Shown in pieces: positions 8,271 through 16,933 of a DNA stretch of 64,000 bases. The stretch is taken from the NCBI RefSeq assembly GCF_002632875.1, contig NZ_NJCX01000024.1:1-64000 (forward strand), given 5' to 3'. Origin of the DNA: Xenorhabdus kozodoii. GTDB lineage: Bacteria > Pseudomonadota > Gammaproteobacteria > Enterobacterales > Enterobacteriaceae. The notes beneath the pieces are model-generated. The model did not search any database. It was given only the letters and a program-made list of their open reading frames with translations, and had not been told where the DNA came from. Position numbers and translations under genes: made by a program. Within the stretch, counting starts at the first letter, position 1, and each line of letters starts with the position of its first letter.

Positions 8271-9746
8271 TTAAAGTAGTTGAGTTAAAGCTTTTTTATC
8301 TACTTTCCCATTCTGATTGATCGGCCAGTTGTCAATAAATTCAATTCGACGTGGTAAATAAGGAGCATCGAAATGTTGTTGTAACCAGTTAGTGAGCGTG
8401 GACTTATCCAGAGATGTTTCAGTTCTGACAAACAAGCAGGCGTGTTCGTCTCCGTCTTCTCCTCTTATTCCAACCACAGCACAATCCAACACGTCAGTGT
8501 GTTTTTCCGTTATGGCTTCCAGATTTCGCGGATAAAGGCAAAAACCAGCTTGCTTAATCAGCTCTTTTTCGCGGCCACGAAAGTAAAAGTCACCATCCTG
8601 GTCATAACTGAACAAATCTCCCGTAGACAGCCAGTTATCATCACGATAATCCCCTGCAATAATCAGCGCACCGGCACCATTATCCGCTCGAGTATAACCC
8701 TGCATGAGAGAGCTTCCGCGGACATACAGCATGCCAATCTCACCCGGTTCACATTCTTTCAGGCAGGTTCTACCGTTGTGTTGCACTTCTGTAAAGACTT
8801 TAGCTTCAAGGCCGGGCATCGGCTTGCCGACAGAGTTCGGTTTGAGCTCGACCTTATCGACGGGAAGGAACAGCGCACGCTTAGACTCGGTCAGTCCGTA
8901 CATCAACATGACATCAGCTGTAGGGAATACCTGCTTAAGATTCTGTACCACCATTTCAGGTAAATGCCCGCCAGTGTTGGTAAGTAGCCGGACGCAATCG
9001 AACTGTTGCTTAAGTGCGTTGCCGAGTTTCGCCAGTCCACCACCCAAGGCAGGCACTAGAGGGATCACACTGGGTTGCTCATGTTTTATCAATTTTAACA
9101 ACTGCATTGCGTTGCATGACTGAGGCGCAAGAACGACTCTACACCCTACATAAAACCCAAAAAGCACCTGATACAGGCCGTAATCAAAATGAAGTGGCGG
9201 TGCACAGAGCAGCGTGTCATCAACATGCAAATTCAGATAGCTTGTAATTGAGCGAAGTGCTGAAAGGACGTTTGCATGGGAAAGCATGATACCTTTAGGC
9301 ACCCCAGTACTACCTGAACTATAAATTATCAAAGCCAAATCACTGCCCGTCACTCGCGGCGGTGTACGAAAAATAAATTGTTCTGTTCGCACTGCAGATT
9401 CATACGCTTGCCATGTTTTCGCTGCCACATCGACGACTTGGCATGCACCACAGTCTGAGGCTATAGCGTCGAGGGATTCCGGCCGCGTATGAGGTGGAAG
9501 CGGACTAACAACCACCCCCAGATGCCATGCCGCCACCATGATGGCAACGCTTTCGGTTGAAGCCGCCGTAAGCAATAATAACCGGTCACCATGTTTCAGC
9601 TTCCTATCGATTAACTGATTATGCCAGTACTCAATTCGATCTGAAGTTAATACTTTTTCGCCCTCAGAACGTATTTCAGGCACAGGCCGACCCAAAGTTA
9701 ATTCATCATAAATATCTGCAAGTGAATGCATTATATAACTTTGCAT
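8271..9746 (-). CDS. AMP-forming acyl/aminoacyl ligase (ANL superfamily)
   Basis: A 491-residue adenylating enzyme that should activate a carboxylic or amino acid as its adenylate and load it onto CoA or a carrier protein. Motifs in order are IYSSGSTGVPKG (P-loop, about residue 140), APPLHFDYGLYQVLFGFYVG, MYGLTES (about 285), STGDL, and the catalytic lysine near the C-terminus in INQNGKVDKK. The DYGLYQ context is like acyl-CoA ligases rather than NRPS modules. The ATG at 9746 follows AGGA; MHSLAD at 9731 is an alternative. The discrete carrier protein at 16383-16625 is the natural acceptor, and the adjacent decarboxylase the likely next step. Confidence 0.88.
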   Translation of the reverse strand: MQSYIMHSLADIYDELTLGRPVPEIRSEGEKVLTSDRIEYWHNQLIDRKLKHGDRLLLLTAASTESVAIMVAAWHLGVVVSPLPPHTRPESLDAIASDCGACQVVDVAAKTWQAYESAVRTEQFIFRTPPRVTGSDLALIIYSSGSTGVPKGIMLSHANVLSALRSITSYLNLHVDDTLLCAPPLHFDYGLYQVLFGFYVGCRVVLAPQSCNAMQLLKLIKHEQPSVIPLVPALGGGLAKLGNALKQQFDCVRLLTNTGGHLPEMVVQNLKQVFPTADVMLMYGLTESKRALFLPVDKVELKPNSVGKPMPGLEAKVFTEVQHNGRTCLKECEPGEIGMLYVRGSSLMQGYTRADNGAGALIIAGDYRDDNWLSTGDLFSYDQDGDFYFRGREKELIKQAGFCLYPRNLEAITEKHTDVLDCAVVGIRGEDGDEHACLFVRTETSLDKSTLTNWLQQHFDAPYLPRRIEFIDNWPINQNGKVDKKALTQLL

Positions 9747-9787
9747 AAATCCTACTGTAGTGAAGTGATTGACTTACGTCTCTTTCC

Positions 9788-10963
9788 TTAGAATGACAAA
9801 TTTAAACGATGACAAAATCGCTCTAAATAATTCAATGACAACGCTGCGCACAGCATGCCTGTCAATGACGATGAACCTTCTTTTGCCTTAGCGTAATACT
9901 TATTGCTGGGCACGAGGTTAACGTAGTCATTGATTGCCGATTGCGTGTTTTTTAACTTTAACGATCGGAAAAAAAGGTTGCCTGATTCAGGGGCTTCTAA
10001 TGAAAAAATTTCACTGTCATCTTTCGCCCGCAGAGTTTCTTCAATGTTTGTAGCGTCGAAATATAAGGTGCTTTCGAAACCCAGTTTTTTTGCGATGGTA
10101 GTAACAGCACGTTGCCTCTCGCTAATGACCAGGTTTCTGTACCACAACCATTCAGAATCAGCATTGCCCTTCGGGAACCATTCAGCGATTTCAGGCATCC
10201 TGACTTCATTCCAGTATTTCTGCAGTATTTTATGTCCTGATCGCGATAAGTTATGCTGCTTAAACCGTTTAGCTGCGTCAAAGTCCTGCGGCAGGAGATC
10301 ATTGTTCAGCTGGACAGTGTAAGAGTCTGCATGCAGGTTCCTCAATCGGTTAAAAAGACGCAGCAATCCTAGGTCACCATACGCTTCACCTGTTAACGCG
10401 GTCAGGTACGGAATAGCATTGAGCATCATCACATTTGGGGACAATGAAGGATTTATCACCCTACCATTCTTTGCTCCAGCAAAACCTATTCCAACGGGAA
10501 AAGTCTGACAATGATGGATCGTATGATGCTCACACAGTACCTGCTCGCGTCCTCGCACCCAAGTAATCTGTGCACCCGGTGCCAATTGATATACTCCTAG
10601 AAAGGGGGTACGCGGTGCCGAAATAAAACCTGTGGCAATCAAATCTGCAAGACACTGATAATCAATATCTACACTTGTTTTCCCTGTCAATTTCAGAAGA
10701 TGTGGCAATCTGCTGGAAAACACAACCTGTTCTTCATCAGCCACATAGTAAAGCGGTGGTTGGCTCCATCTATCACGCTTAATGGTCAGGGTTTCATTTT
10801 CACAGTCCCACTGCGTGTTAATCAGAACGTCATTTTGTCCGTTAGATAATGCTGTAGCTACTGAACCGGCTATACGTCCATTTGCGTAGTACCAGCGACA
10901 ATCAGCATCAGGCCAGGTGTATTCTTTCTTACCACACCAGCCATACAGAATTTCCATTGGCAT
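9788..10963 (-). CDS. Asparagine synthetase B-like protein lacking catalytic motifs
   Basis: A 391-residue protein. The N-terminal third is clearly AsnB-like: VFSSRLPHLLKLTGKTSVDI then CLADLIATGFISAPRTPFLGVYQLAPGAQI is the typical class II amidotransferase/synthetase linker. The expected catalytic features are absent: the start MPMEILYG has no Cys at position 2 for glutaminase activity, and I find neither the SGGxDS pyrophosphate loop nor the GEGADE motif. The C-terminal half seems to have lost the first part of the synthetase domain. The start at 10963 is chosen because it falls just after the preceding stop; 10993 is also in frame but overlaps. It may be a pseudo-enzyme or a strongly altered amide-forming enzyme. 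Confidence 0.6.
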   Translation of the reverse strand: MPMEILYGWCGKKEYTWPDADCRWYYANGRIAGSVATALSNGQNDVLINTQWDCENETLTIKRDRWSQPPLYYVADEEQVVFSSRLPHLLKLTGKTSVDIDYQCLADLIATGFISAPRTPFLGVYQLAPGAQITWVRGREQVLCEHHTIHHCQTFPVGIGFAGAKNGRVINPSLSPNVMMLNAIPYLTALTGEAYGDLGLLRLFNRLRNLHADSYTVQLNNDLLPQDFDAAKRFKQHNLSRSGHKILQKYWNEVRMPEIAEWFPKGNADSEWLWYRNLVISERQRAVTTIAKKLGFESTLYFDATNIEETLRAKDDSEIFSLEAPESGNLFFRSLKLKNTQSAINDYVNLVPSNKYYAKAKEGSSSLTGMLCAALSLNYLERFCHRLNLSF

Positions 10964-10967
10964 GTTC

Positions 10968-11882
10968 TTATTTTCCCCCTGCATATGTTGCAATAGTATT
11001 GCGCAACCACAATCCTATCAGGGTGGAGGCGATTACGAGGATGCTGAAATGACCCATTCGACTGACACAATGTGCTTCACGCAGAATTCCGGGGGCCAAA
11101 TGCCAGTTAAGTAAGCTGAATACTGCATCTGGTAGCATGACTTCATCCTCGTACCCAGCCATCACGTATACCGGTAGGGTTAAATGTTCAAGCGTCTTCT
11201 CGAGGTGATGACAACAATAACTCTGAAGAAAACGATAGCTGTAGCTCCGCCAAGGTTGCTCAGCATCACGGCGTACCCGCAGAACACGGATTTTCTGCAA
11301 TGGCTTCAGCGTGGCGCCAATGCTATGCCGCAACAGCGAGTAACGAAACTGCTGACGTACCTCAAACTTCGAGGTAGGGTGTTCACAGGGTTTACGGTGA
11401 TACCGACCATAGTGAATAAAATGATAAGCTGGCTTAATATGACGGTAGTATTCCATATGGCCAAAGAAAACAGGAGCCACTAGATACAATGCTGCAACAG
11501 GCGATGTTGGTTTTGATGCCAGATAGCTGATCGCCAGTGAACTGCTTCCTGAATGAGCGGCTAATACTAGGGGAATCCCTGGATGATTCGAAAGAATGGT
11601 CTCTATCATGTCGCTCAGGTCATCCTGCAACTGACCAATGTAATCGACATCACCAGGCTTGCATTGTGAATCACCCAGCCCGCGCAAGCCGGGGCTGTAG
11701 ACGATAGCTGCACTAGACTTCACCAAGTGCTGACAGCAGGAAACATAGTCCTCACCTGACAATCCAAATCCTGGTAATAACAACAATATTGCCTGTGGCT
11801 GTGAATAGCTATAACAACGGTAGCTAATACGGTATTCATCGCGCATGATGAATACCCCTGTTTCATTCTCTTGAGTCATCAT
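10968..11882 (-). CDS. Alpha/beta hydrolase
   Basis: A 304-residue alpha/beta hydrolase. LLLLPGFGLSGEDY is the strand and oxyanion region, VLAAHSGSSSLAISYL the nucleophile elbow (Ser in HSGSS, a variant of GxSxG), GYEDEVML holds the acidic residue and RMGHFSIL the catalytic His, so the triad looks complete. No signal peptide is present. It starts one base after the LolA-like gene ends. In carrier-protein pathways such hydrolases often release or edit thioester-bound products, and exosortase A loci also carry hydrolases of this fold; either role would fit. The substrate is unknown. Confidence 0.75.
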   Translation of the reverse strand: MMTQENETGVFIMRDEYRISYRCYSYSQPQAILLLLPGFGLSGEDYVSCCQHLVKSSAAIVYSPGLRGLGDSQCKPGDVDYIGQLQDDLSDMIETILSNHPGIPLVLAAHSGSSSLAISYLASKPTSPVAALYLVAPVFFGHMEYYRHIKPAYHFIHYGRYHRKPCEHPTSKFEVRQQFRYSLLRHSIGATLKPLQKIRVLRVRRDAEQPWRSYSYRFLQSYCCHHLEKTLEHLTLPVYVMAGYEDEVMLPDAVFSLLNWHLAPGILREAHCVSRMGHFSILVIASTLIGLWLRNTIATYAGGK

Positions 11883-11883
11883 G

Positions 11884-12660
11884 TCAGTCCCGGATTATCG
11901 CATTTAGCAGGTTATCTTTTTTAAAGATCCCAGCAGGAAATGCCTTGGGCTTAAACTGCCCCAGCGTCATGACGGTGTAACGATCAGGTTGAACGGGATT
12001 GATCAATTTCATTCGTTCAACCCGGGTCTGCCCATTGTCGGTAACGTAATGCTCGTAATGAATTTCCTTAATTAGCTTCTGCGATGCCGTATAGTGCAGA
12101 CTCATACGAGGTAATTGTGTCTGTGGATCAATCAGGTAAACCACGCGCTGATAGCTTTGTCTGCTATTATGCGCAACAAGCGTCAGCTCTGTTAGTTTCT
12201 GGTCATTCTGTATAATGTCGCGTTGCTGCTTCAGGTCATAATCATCAAAATTGGTGTTAATTACATCCCCGTTGCTTGCTTCCCCTAAGAGTCGCTGGCT
12301 GGGTGAAATGCGTAACACACGGTTGGAAGTCGGCAGAGATAGCCACATATTGTCACCTTCAACCAAGATGCGCCGCCCGAAAGAACTCTGAGGCTGACGA
12401 AACAGTATCAGTATTTGCTGGTGGGACTGGAATAACACATCAAGAACGCTTTGTGCTTCTTCTGTATCATTGCGGTACGACTGAGCCTTCAGTGAAAAGC
12501 TGAAAGCCCCAGTCAGACCCCGAAGTTGGCTAAGTTGCTGAAACCATTTTTCTTGATCTTTTGCTGATGCCTGAGTTGTACAGATACTCAAAATGACGCC
12601 GAGCAGGCAACCCCATACCGCTGTAAATCTGAACCGATCACATTTGAATCTATCAAGCAT
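11884..12660 (-). CDS. LolA-like periplasmic carrier (outer-membrane lipoprotein-sorting family)
   Basis: A 258-residue protein with a signal peptide (hydrophobic WGCLLGVILSICTTQASA, then KDQEKW). The mature part follows the LolA/COG2834 pattern: a LRGLTGAFSFSLKAQSYRND opening strand, QILILFRQPQSSFGRRIL, DNMWLSLPTSNRVLRISPSQ, then DYDLKQQRD and LIDPQTQLPRM, all typical of the curved beta-sheet carriers that shield lipid moieties. It overlaps the permease gene by 8 bases. The chromosomal LolA for lipoproteins would be elsewhere; this copy, in an operon with its own ATPase and permease, probably carries the operon's own product across the periplasm. Confidence 0.7.
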   Translation of the reverse strand: MLDRFKCDRFRFTAVWGCLLGVILSICTTQASAKDQEKWFQQLSQLRGLTGAFSFSLKAQSYRNDTEEAQSVLDVLFQSHQQILILFRQPQSSFGRRILVEGDNMWLSLPTSNRVLRISPSQRLLGEASNGDVINTNFDDYDLKQQRDIIQNDQKLTELTLVAHNSRQSYQRVVYLIDPQTQLPRMSLHYTASQKLIKEIHYEHYVTDNGQTRVERMKLINPVQPDRYTVMTLGQFKPKAFPAGIFKKDNLLNAIIRD

Positions 12661-13879
12661 GATTAAGCGCCTTTGTAATGACCAATTTTCCTGCGCGCAT
12701 GGCAGGCAGTAGGCTGCATACCAGCGACATAGTTACACTTGCACAAAAGGCATGAAAATAAAGTTGAGGCGTCAAAAGTATTCGCATGGGGTAAGTCACC
12801 GTATTACCCGGAGGTGTTGGCATCATCACACCAGAGTTATTAAGGATTATTGCCAGTAACCACGCCAAGACAATGCCGCTCAACCCACCCAGAATGCCAA
12901 GGATTCCGCCTTCCAGCACAAATAACCTGATAACTTCTCCACGGCTTGCACCAATAGCACGAATAACGCCAATTTCGCGGGTTCTTTCCACCACGTTCAT
13001 CGACAGGGCGTGTGATACCGCAAAAGCAGCCACGGCCAACAGAATGATATTCACGAAGGTAAAAATTGCGTTGAATAAACCAACAACCTGTCGGTAATAC
13101 GTTGCTAACTGATACCAGGTGCGCACTTCAACTTTATCTGTATCAATGCCAAGACCAGTAGATAACAGTTTTGCTGTGCGATCAGTTTTATTGGTGTCAT
13201 TCAGCAACACAACTATTCGCGTTGCACCTTTGCTCAACATGAAATCCTGCACCATTGCCAGATTGGCGTATGCTGTACGAAGATCGCGCTCCATCACACC
13301 GGTCGTCACAATACCAGACACGGTAACATCCATGGCATTGATGGTCTGATTTACTGCAGTACCCAAGATCGTCAGGGTATCTCCCACTTTGACATTCAGC
13401 GCACGCGCCAACGCACCACCGAGTAATATGCTCTGCTTCTGCTCGGGAAAGAGACTACTGCCTAACTGCACCTGAATAGCAGAACTGAGGATGGCTTCTT
13501 TGTCAGAATCAATTCCAACAAGATGCGTAGACATCTGTGCATCTCCATTGGTAATGAGCACATCTGTTTCGAGTCGTTCAGTTACGATCTCAACATCGGG
13601 TTGTTTTCCTGCCAGTGTCATGATGCGATTTTTCAAGGCTTCCGGTAACAGCATGCTGGTATCACTAAGCGCGCCGTATTGGTTAAATCCACGACTAAAA
13701 AACTGTATATGCCCCAGCTGGGAACGGATCATGCTTTCCCGTAATCCCTGATACATTGACTCGCAAAATCCAGAAAAAAGCAAAATCGCTGCCAGCGCCA
13801 GAGCAATGTTCGTGATGGAAAGTATGGTTCTACGCTTGTTGCGCAATAAATTTCGAAAGGCAAGTTTAAATCTGACCAT
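12653..13879 (-). CDS. FtsX/LolCE-type ABC transporter permease
   Basis: A 408-residue membrane protein with the type VII ABC layout: a first membrane helix at about 15-40 (NKRRTILSITNIALALAAIL), a large periplasmic domain (about 45-270), then three helices at the C-terminus (GLFNAIFTFVNIILLAVAAF, FVLEGGILGILGGLSGIVLA, LYFHAFCASVTMSLVCSLLP). The segment ERTREIGVIRAIGASRGEVI is the coupling helix region of MacB/LolE permeases. Such transporters extrude substrates from the outer leaflet of the inner membrane without carrying them across. It pairs with the ATPase at 14941-15642. The preceding small gene ends on its start codon. Confidence 0.85.
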   Translation of the reverse strand: MVRFKLAFRNLLRNKRRTILSITNIALALAAILLFSGFCESMYQGLRESMIRSQLGHIQFFSRGFNQYGALSDTSMLLPEALKNRIMTLAGKQPDVEIVTERLETDVLITNGDAQMSTHLVGIDSDKEAILSSAIQVQLGSSLFPEQKQSILLGGALARALNVKVGDTLTILGTAVNQTINAMDVTVSGIVTTGVMERDLRTAYANLAMVQDFMLSKGATRIVVLLNDTNKTDRTAKLLSTGLGIDTDKVEVRTWYQLATYYRQVVGLFNAIFTFVNIILLAVAAFAVSHALSMNVVERTREIGVIRAIGASRGEVIRLFVLEGGILGILGGLSGIVLAWLLAIILNNSGVMMPTPPGNTVTYPMRILLTPQLYFHAFCASVTMSLVCSLLPAMRAGKLVITKALNHA

Positions 13880-14259
13880 TACGCCACCTGCCGTAGTGTT
13901 TCAAGATGCTGACATAACACTTCCTGGGTGCGAAACAGGCAATTAAGGTGCGCATTTTTACGGAGCACTCTGAAGCTGAGCAATTTATTGCCATGTTCAC
14001 TGGTAAACTTCGACATGGCAACTGGATCGAAGAGCTTATTTTCTTCAGAGGCAAGCAAAAGTGTTGGTAAAGGCAGTGTAGTCGGTTGACGCAGAGTTAA
14101 TGCATTGGCCATTTCGTAAAGGCGATAGCGTAATTCTTCTGTATGAGCAGTTTTCACTTTTGCTGGGACGGCCAGCGTCTCAGTAAGCAATGCTACCTTC
14201 TCGTTAATCTGTTCAAAATTAATCACTATTACGGTTTCCTGTACATCTGTTGCTATCAC
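13879..14259 (-). CDS. Short alpha/beta-hydrolase C-terminal-like protein
   Basis: A 126-residue protein whose second half, TLLLASEENKLFDPVAMSKF then RVLRKNAHLNCLF, matches the last two core segments of alpha/beta hydrolases, with an Asp in LFDP and a His in NAHLN at the catalytic-acid and catalytic-His positions. The N-terminal half with the nucleophile Ser is absent, and only 11 bases separate it from the gene before, so there is no room for it. It is either a decayed hydrolase kept in frame within the operon or a small protein derived from one. Its stop overlaps the permease start, so translation through it may still matter for coupling. Confidence 0.5.
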   Translation of the reverse strand: MIATDVQETVIVINFEQINEKVALLTETLAVPAKVKTAHTEELRYRLYEMANALTLRQPTTLPLPTLLLASEENKLFDPVAMSKFTSEHGNKLLSFRVLRKNAHLNCLFRTQEVLCQHLETLRQVA

Positions 14260-14270
14260 TGATTTTTCAC

Positions 14271-14948
14271 TTACAGCTGTTTTTGAGCACGTTCACTCCA
14301 AACGCCGGCATCCAAAGAAGCAGCTTGTTGCCAGAGCTTAATTGCCTGAGCTTTGTCCTTTTCAGCAACTATCTCAGCAAGATCGAATAGCAACATTGCC
14401 CGAAGCTCTGACGTTTTCTTGCTCACAGGAATGACAGTCAGTAGATAGTTAAGATCTTGTTCTGCCAGTGAACGTTTTCCCAAAAAAGTCGGTGTCTTGC
14501 TGGCAGTGATCGCACGCTGCAAGCGAGGCCCTATATCGTACGGTTCCATCATTACTGCGCGATCAAGTTGACGAAAACCTTTATTAACGAGCGACATCGC
14601 TTTCATACTATCTATGTTTTCCTGACCCGCTTGTATACAAAATAGACTTCCTTGGATCGCTATTAGAAGTGCATCTTCAGGCAGCTTCTGTCTCGCCTGA
14701 TTTATTGTGGACTCCATTTCAGCCATAGTCGGAGAATCCGTGGTTCCCAAAAGTGTAATGCTTACCAGCGATAACTGGCGCCATTGCTGCTCGGTTCGAT
14801 CTACTGTCGGTATTGCAAGAAGCTCCTCACGCATGGCCTGTTGCGAACTTTCGATAGCGGGTATTGCTGGTGGATATTGAACATCAGGTTGTGCCAGCAC
14901 CGAACTGCTACAGAACAAAAGACAAAATGAATAGAAAATCTTAACCAT
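14271..14948 (-). CDS. Exported helical-repeat (TPR-like) protein
   Basis: A 225-residue protein with a clear signal peptide (MVKIFYSFCLLFCSSSVLAQ). The mature part is helical and alanine-rich with TPR-like segments such as EDALLIAIQGSLFCIQAGQE and AEIVAEKDKAQAIKLWQQAA. I do not recognise a named family. Its start overlaps the end of the ATPase gene by 8 bases, placing it inside the transport block of the operon; a periplasmic scaffold or substrate-handling role is plausible but unproven. Confidence 0.65.
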   Translation of the reverse strand: MVKIFYSFCLLFCSSSVLAQPDVQYPPAIPAIESSQQAMREELLAIPTVDRTEQQWRQLSLVSITLLGTTDSPTMAEMESTINQARQKLPEDALLIAIQGSLFCIQAGQENIDSMKAMSLVNKGFRQLDRAVMMEPYDIGPRLQRAITASKTPTFLGKRSLAEQDLNYLLTVIPVSKKTSELRAMLLFDLAEIVAEKDKAQAIKLWQQAASLDAGVWSERAQKQL

Positions 14949-15642
14949 TAGTACTCTTCTCTTTACCGTCCTGCATAACGATTACTTTATCTGCCCATCG
15001 TGTTTGCGATAGATCATGTGTGACAAGCAACACGGCAACCTGGTGACGCTGACACAAATTTTTAAGTAGGGCTATGACACTCTCTTTGTTATCACTGTCG
15101 AGATTCGCCGTGGGTTCATCTGCTACGATCAGCTGCGGATTACCTGCCAAGGCCCGAGCTATTGCAACTCTTTGCATCTGGCCGCCGGACAATTCAGTTA
15201 CTTTCGCATGGAGATGGTCTTTGAGTCCTACAGCAAATAGCAGAGCTTCAGCCTTTTCATTTGCATCATCTGCCTGACGGATATCGAGCGCATAGCGCAC
15301 GTTTTCCAGGGCAGAAAGCACAGGGATAAGATGGAAATCCTGAAAGATGAAGCCGATCTTCTCTTTGCGTAACCGGGAAAGCTGGCGATCATTTAACGAG
15401 CTTACATCGGTGCCAAAAAGCGTCAGCACTCCTGTATCAGGAAGTTCCAGGGCTCCACAAAGATTAAGAAGAGTACTTTTGCCGCTGCCACTTTCGCCTG
15501 TAATAGCCAAAAACTCGCCTCGGTGAAGGCTGAACGAAATTGACTTCAGCGCTTCAATCTCCACCTTACCTCGCTGGTAACGTTTACCAACATGCTGAGC
15601 ATTAATGATTTCGGTTGTATCATTTACCATAAAACAAACCAT
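14941..15642 (-). CDS. LolD/MacB-type ABC transporter ATPase
   Basis: A 233-residue ATPase with Walker A GESGSGKST (about residues 49-57), Q-loop in GFIFQDFHLIPVLSALENV, signature LSGGQMQRVAIARAL, Walker B LIVADEPTANLDSDN and the switch His in LLVTHDLS. The ENVRYAL and THDL contexts are those of the LolD/MacB/FtsE branch. Its partner is the FtsX-type permease at 12653-13879, two genes downstream. Start candidates are 15642 and 15630 (MVNDTTE); the first has AAGG close by. Its first 23 bases overlap the preceding gene. Confidence 0.9.
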   Translation of the reverse strand: MVCFMVNDTTEIINAQHVGKRYQRGKVEIEALKSISFSLHRGEFLAITGESGSGKSTLLNLCGALELPDTGVLTLFGTDVSSLNDRQLSRLRKEKIGFIFQDFHLIPVLSALENVRYALDIRQADDANEKAEALLFAVGLKDHLHAKVTELSGGQMQRVAIARALAGNPQLIVADEPTANLDSDNKESVIALLKNLCQRHQVAVLLVTHDLSQTRWADKVIVMQDGKEKSTNG

Positions 15643-16372
15643 TTACCTTAAGGCCTAAATCCTGACTTTCTTTCACAAGCCAGAGTGGTTGGCTGTCTAA
15701 CTGCTGGTATCGTTTCCATGCCTCAAGTGATTTGGTTTTCCAACTATCCGAATTGGCATCGTCCTCATTAGCCATATTCAGATATAGATGCGTCAAAGCT
15801 AACCAGCCCGAAGCAGCCAGATCTTTTGGCACACCTTCTTCTAAAAGAACAGGTTTTATCCGTTGCTCAATAACCAGAGCATTAGCCTCGCTGTCGCCGA
15901 TATCCGGTACAGAAATAAAGGCCCATAATGCAAGAAGTTGCACATCAAGCTGAGCAGGGAGAGCATCAGATGTTTGCTTTAACTGAGCCAGAGCCTGCTT
16001 AAGCTGATAGAGTTTGCGCTGACCGAACAGCAAATCAAGACGCGTCCCAGCAATCTTAGCGTTAATGGCTGCGGACAACGCTTCAAGTTCAGTTGTAGTG
16101 TTACCTTGCGCTTGTTCTGTTTTGACTACTTCTGCAGCTTTCTCTAAGTAATTGTGTAGGAAGTAGATCAAACCGATCGTTTTTGCGTCAGAGGCTATCG
16201 AATTCTCCGTTTGTGTTGCGATAAAAGCCTGTTCCTCTTCGCTCAGCGGAATCTCAGTGAACTTTATCGGCCAGGCTCCTGAAAGCCAGGCGATAACGTT
16301 TCCTATCACAAAAGTGATGAGAGTACCCCTCAAAGCTATCATGAGCGGTTTTTTCTTTTTTACATTCAGCAT
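15620..16372 (-). CDS. Inner-membrane-anchored helical protein of unknown function
   Basis: A 250-residue protein with a basic N-terminus (MLNVKKKKPLMIALRG), one membrane segment at about 13-32 (TLITFVIGNVIAWLSGAWPI) and a long alpha-helical, Gln/Ala/Leu-rich remainder, probably in the periplasm, with TPR-like regions (RKLYQLKQALAQLKQTSDAL and AASGWLALTHLYLN). No family recognised. It lies between the carrier protein and the ATPase gene, overlapping the latter, so it probably belongs to the transport block, perhaps linking synthesis at the membrane to the ABC exporter. Confidence 0.6.
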   Translation of the reverse strand: MLNVKKKKPLMIALRGTLITFVIGNVIAWLSGAWPIKFTEIPLSEEEQAFIATQTENSIASDAKTIGLIYFLHNYLEKAAEVVKTEQAQGNTTTELEALSAAINAKIAGTRLDLLFGQRKLYQLKQALAQLKQTSDALPAQLDVQLLALWAFISVPDIGDSEANALVIEQRIKPVLLEEGVPKDLAASGWLALTHLYLNMANEDDANSDSWKTKSLEAWKRYQQLDSQPLWLVKESQDLGLKVNGLFYGK

Positions 16373-16382
16373 TGCACGTGTC

Positions 16383-16625
16383 TCACACCGGGAGGCTGCT
16401 TTCGGTCATGCGTGCGTCAATCTCACGCAGGGTAGAATGCTCATCAAATATAAGATCATCGAAATCGGCTACGTTAGGATAGATCATCTGGCAGGCAAGG
16501 ATTAATTCAACGACATTTAATGAATCAATTCCTAACTGACCGAGGGGAAAATCGGCATCGACAGTATCGGTTTTTAGGATATTAGCAACTTTATTGCAAA
16601 GTTGTTCAAGTGCTGTCTGTGACAT
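16383..16625 (-). CDS. Discrete acyl/peptidyl carrier protein
   Basis: An 80-residue acidic four-helix carrier protein with the phosphopantetheine attachment motif GIDSLNVVEL (Ser35). It is a stand-alone protein, as in type II fatty-acid or polyketide systems and in aminoacyl-carrier pathways. The start follows a good AAGGAAG. The operon also encodes an AMP ligase that could load it and several enzymes that act on thioesters (dehydrogenase, thiolase-like proteins, hydrolase), making it the likely hub of the pathway. No dedicated phosphopantetheinyl transferase is in the window. Confidence 0.85.
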   Translation of the reverse strand: MSQTALEQLCNKVANILKTDTVDADFPLGQLGIDSLNVVELILACQMIYPNVADFDDLIFDEHSTLREIDARMTESSLPV

Positions 16626-16666
16626 GATTATATGACTTCCTTATGGTTTATTATTGATTCGGTTTA

Positions 16667-16927
16667 TTACACCAACTCTCTGGCAAGCATTTTTTTCCAG
16701 ATCAAAGAGGGCCATCCAGTAAAGGTTATTAAGGCATGAATCAGTAAGCCTAATAACCAGCTCAGAAGCGGATATATAAACCAGATGGTTTCAAAATTAA
16801 ATAAATTGATTATGGCTAAGGCCACATTAACAATAATATAAATTGTTAAATGTAAGCCGAATGCAATCTTCCTCCGTGCACGGTATATCACGCGCTCATA
16901 TTCATTGTGCAAAGGCAATTGTGGCAC
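16667..16927 (-). CDS. Small 2TM-domain membrane protein
   Basis: An 86-residue protein matching the 2TM family pattern: an N-terminal amphipathic stretch YERVIYRARRKIAFGLHL, then two membrane helices (LTIYIIVNVALAIINLF and FIYPLLSWLLGLLIHALITF) and a basic C-terminus. In other bacteria such domains often accompany sensor or lipid-related proteins, but no biochemical role is established. It sits 6 bases from the methyltransferase-like gene. Base composition here is more AT-rich than in the downstream operon genes. Confidence 0.65.
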   Translation of the reverse strand: MPQLPLHNEYERVIYRARRKIAFGLHLTIYIIVNVALAIINLFNFETIWFIYPLLSWLLGLLIHALITFTGWPSLIWKKMLARELV

Positions 16928-16933
16928 CCTTTA

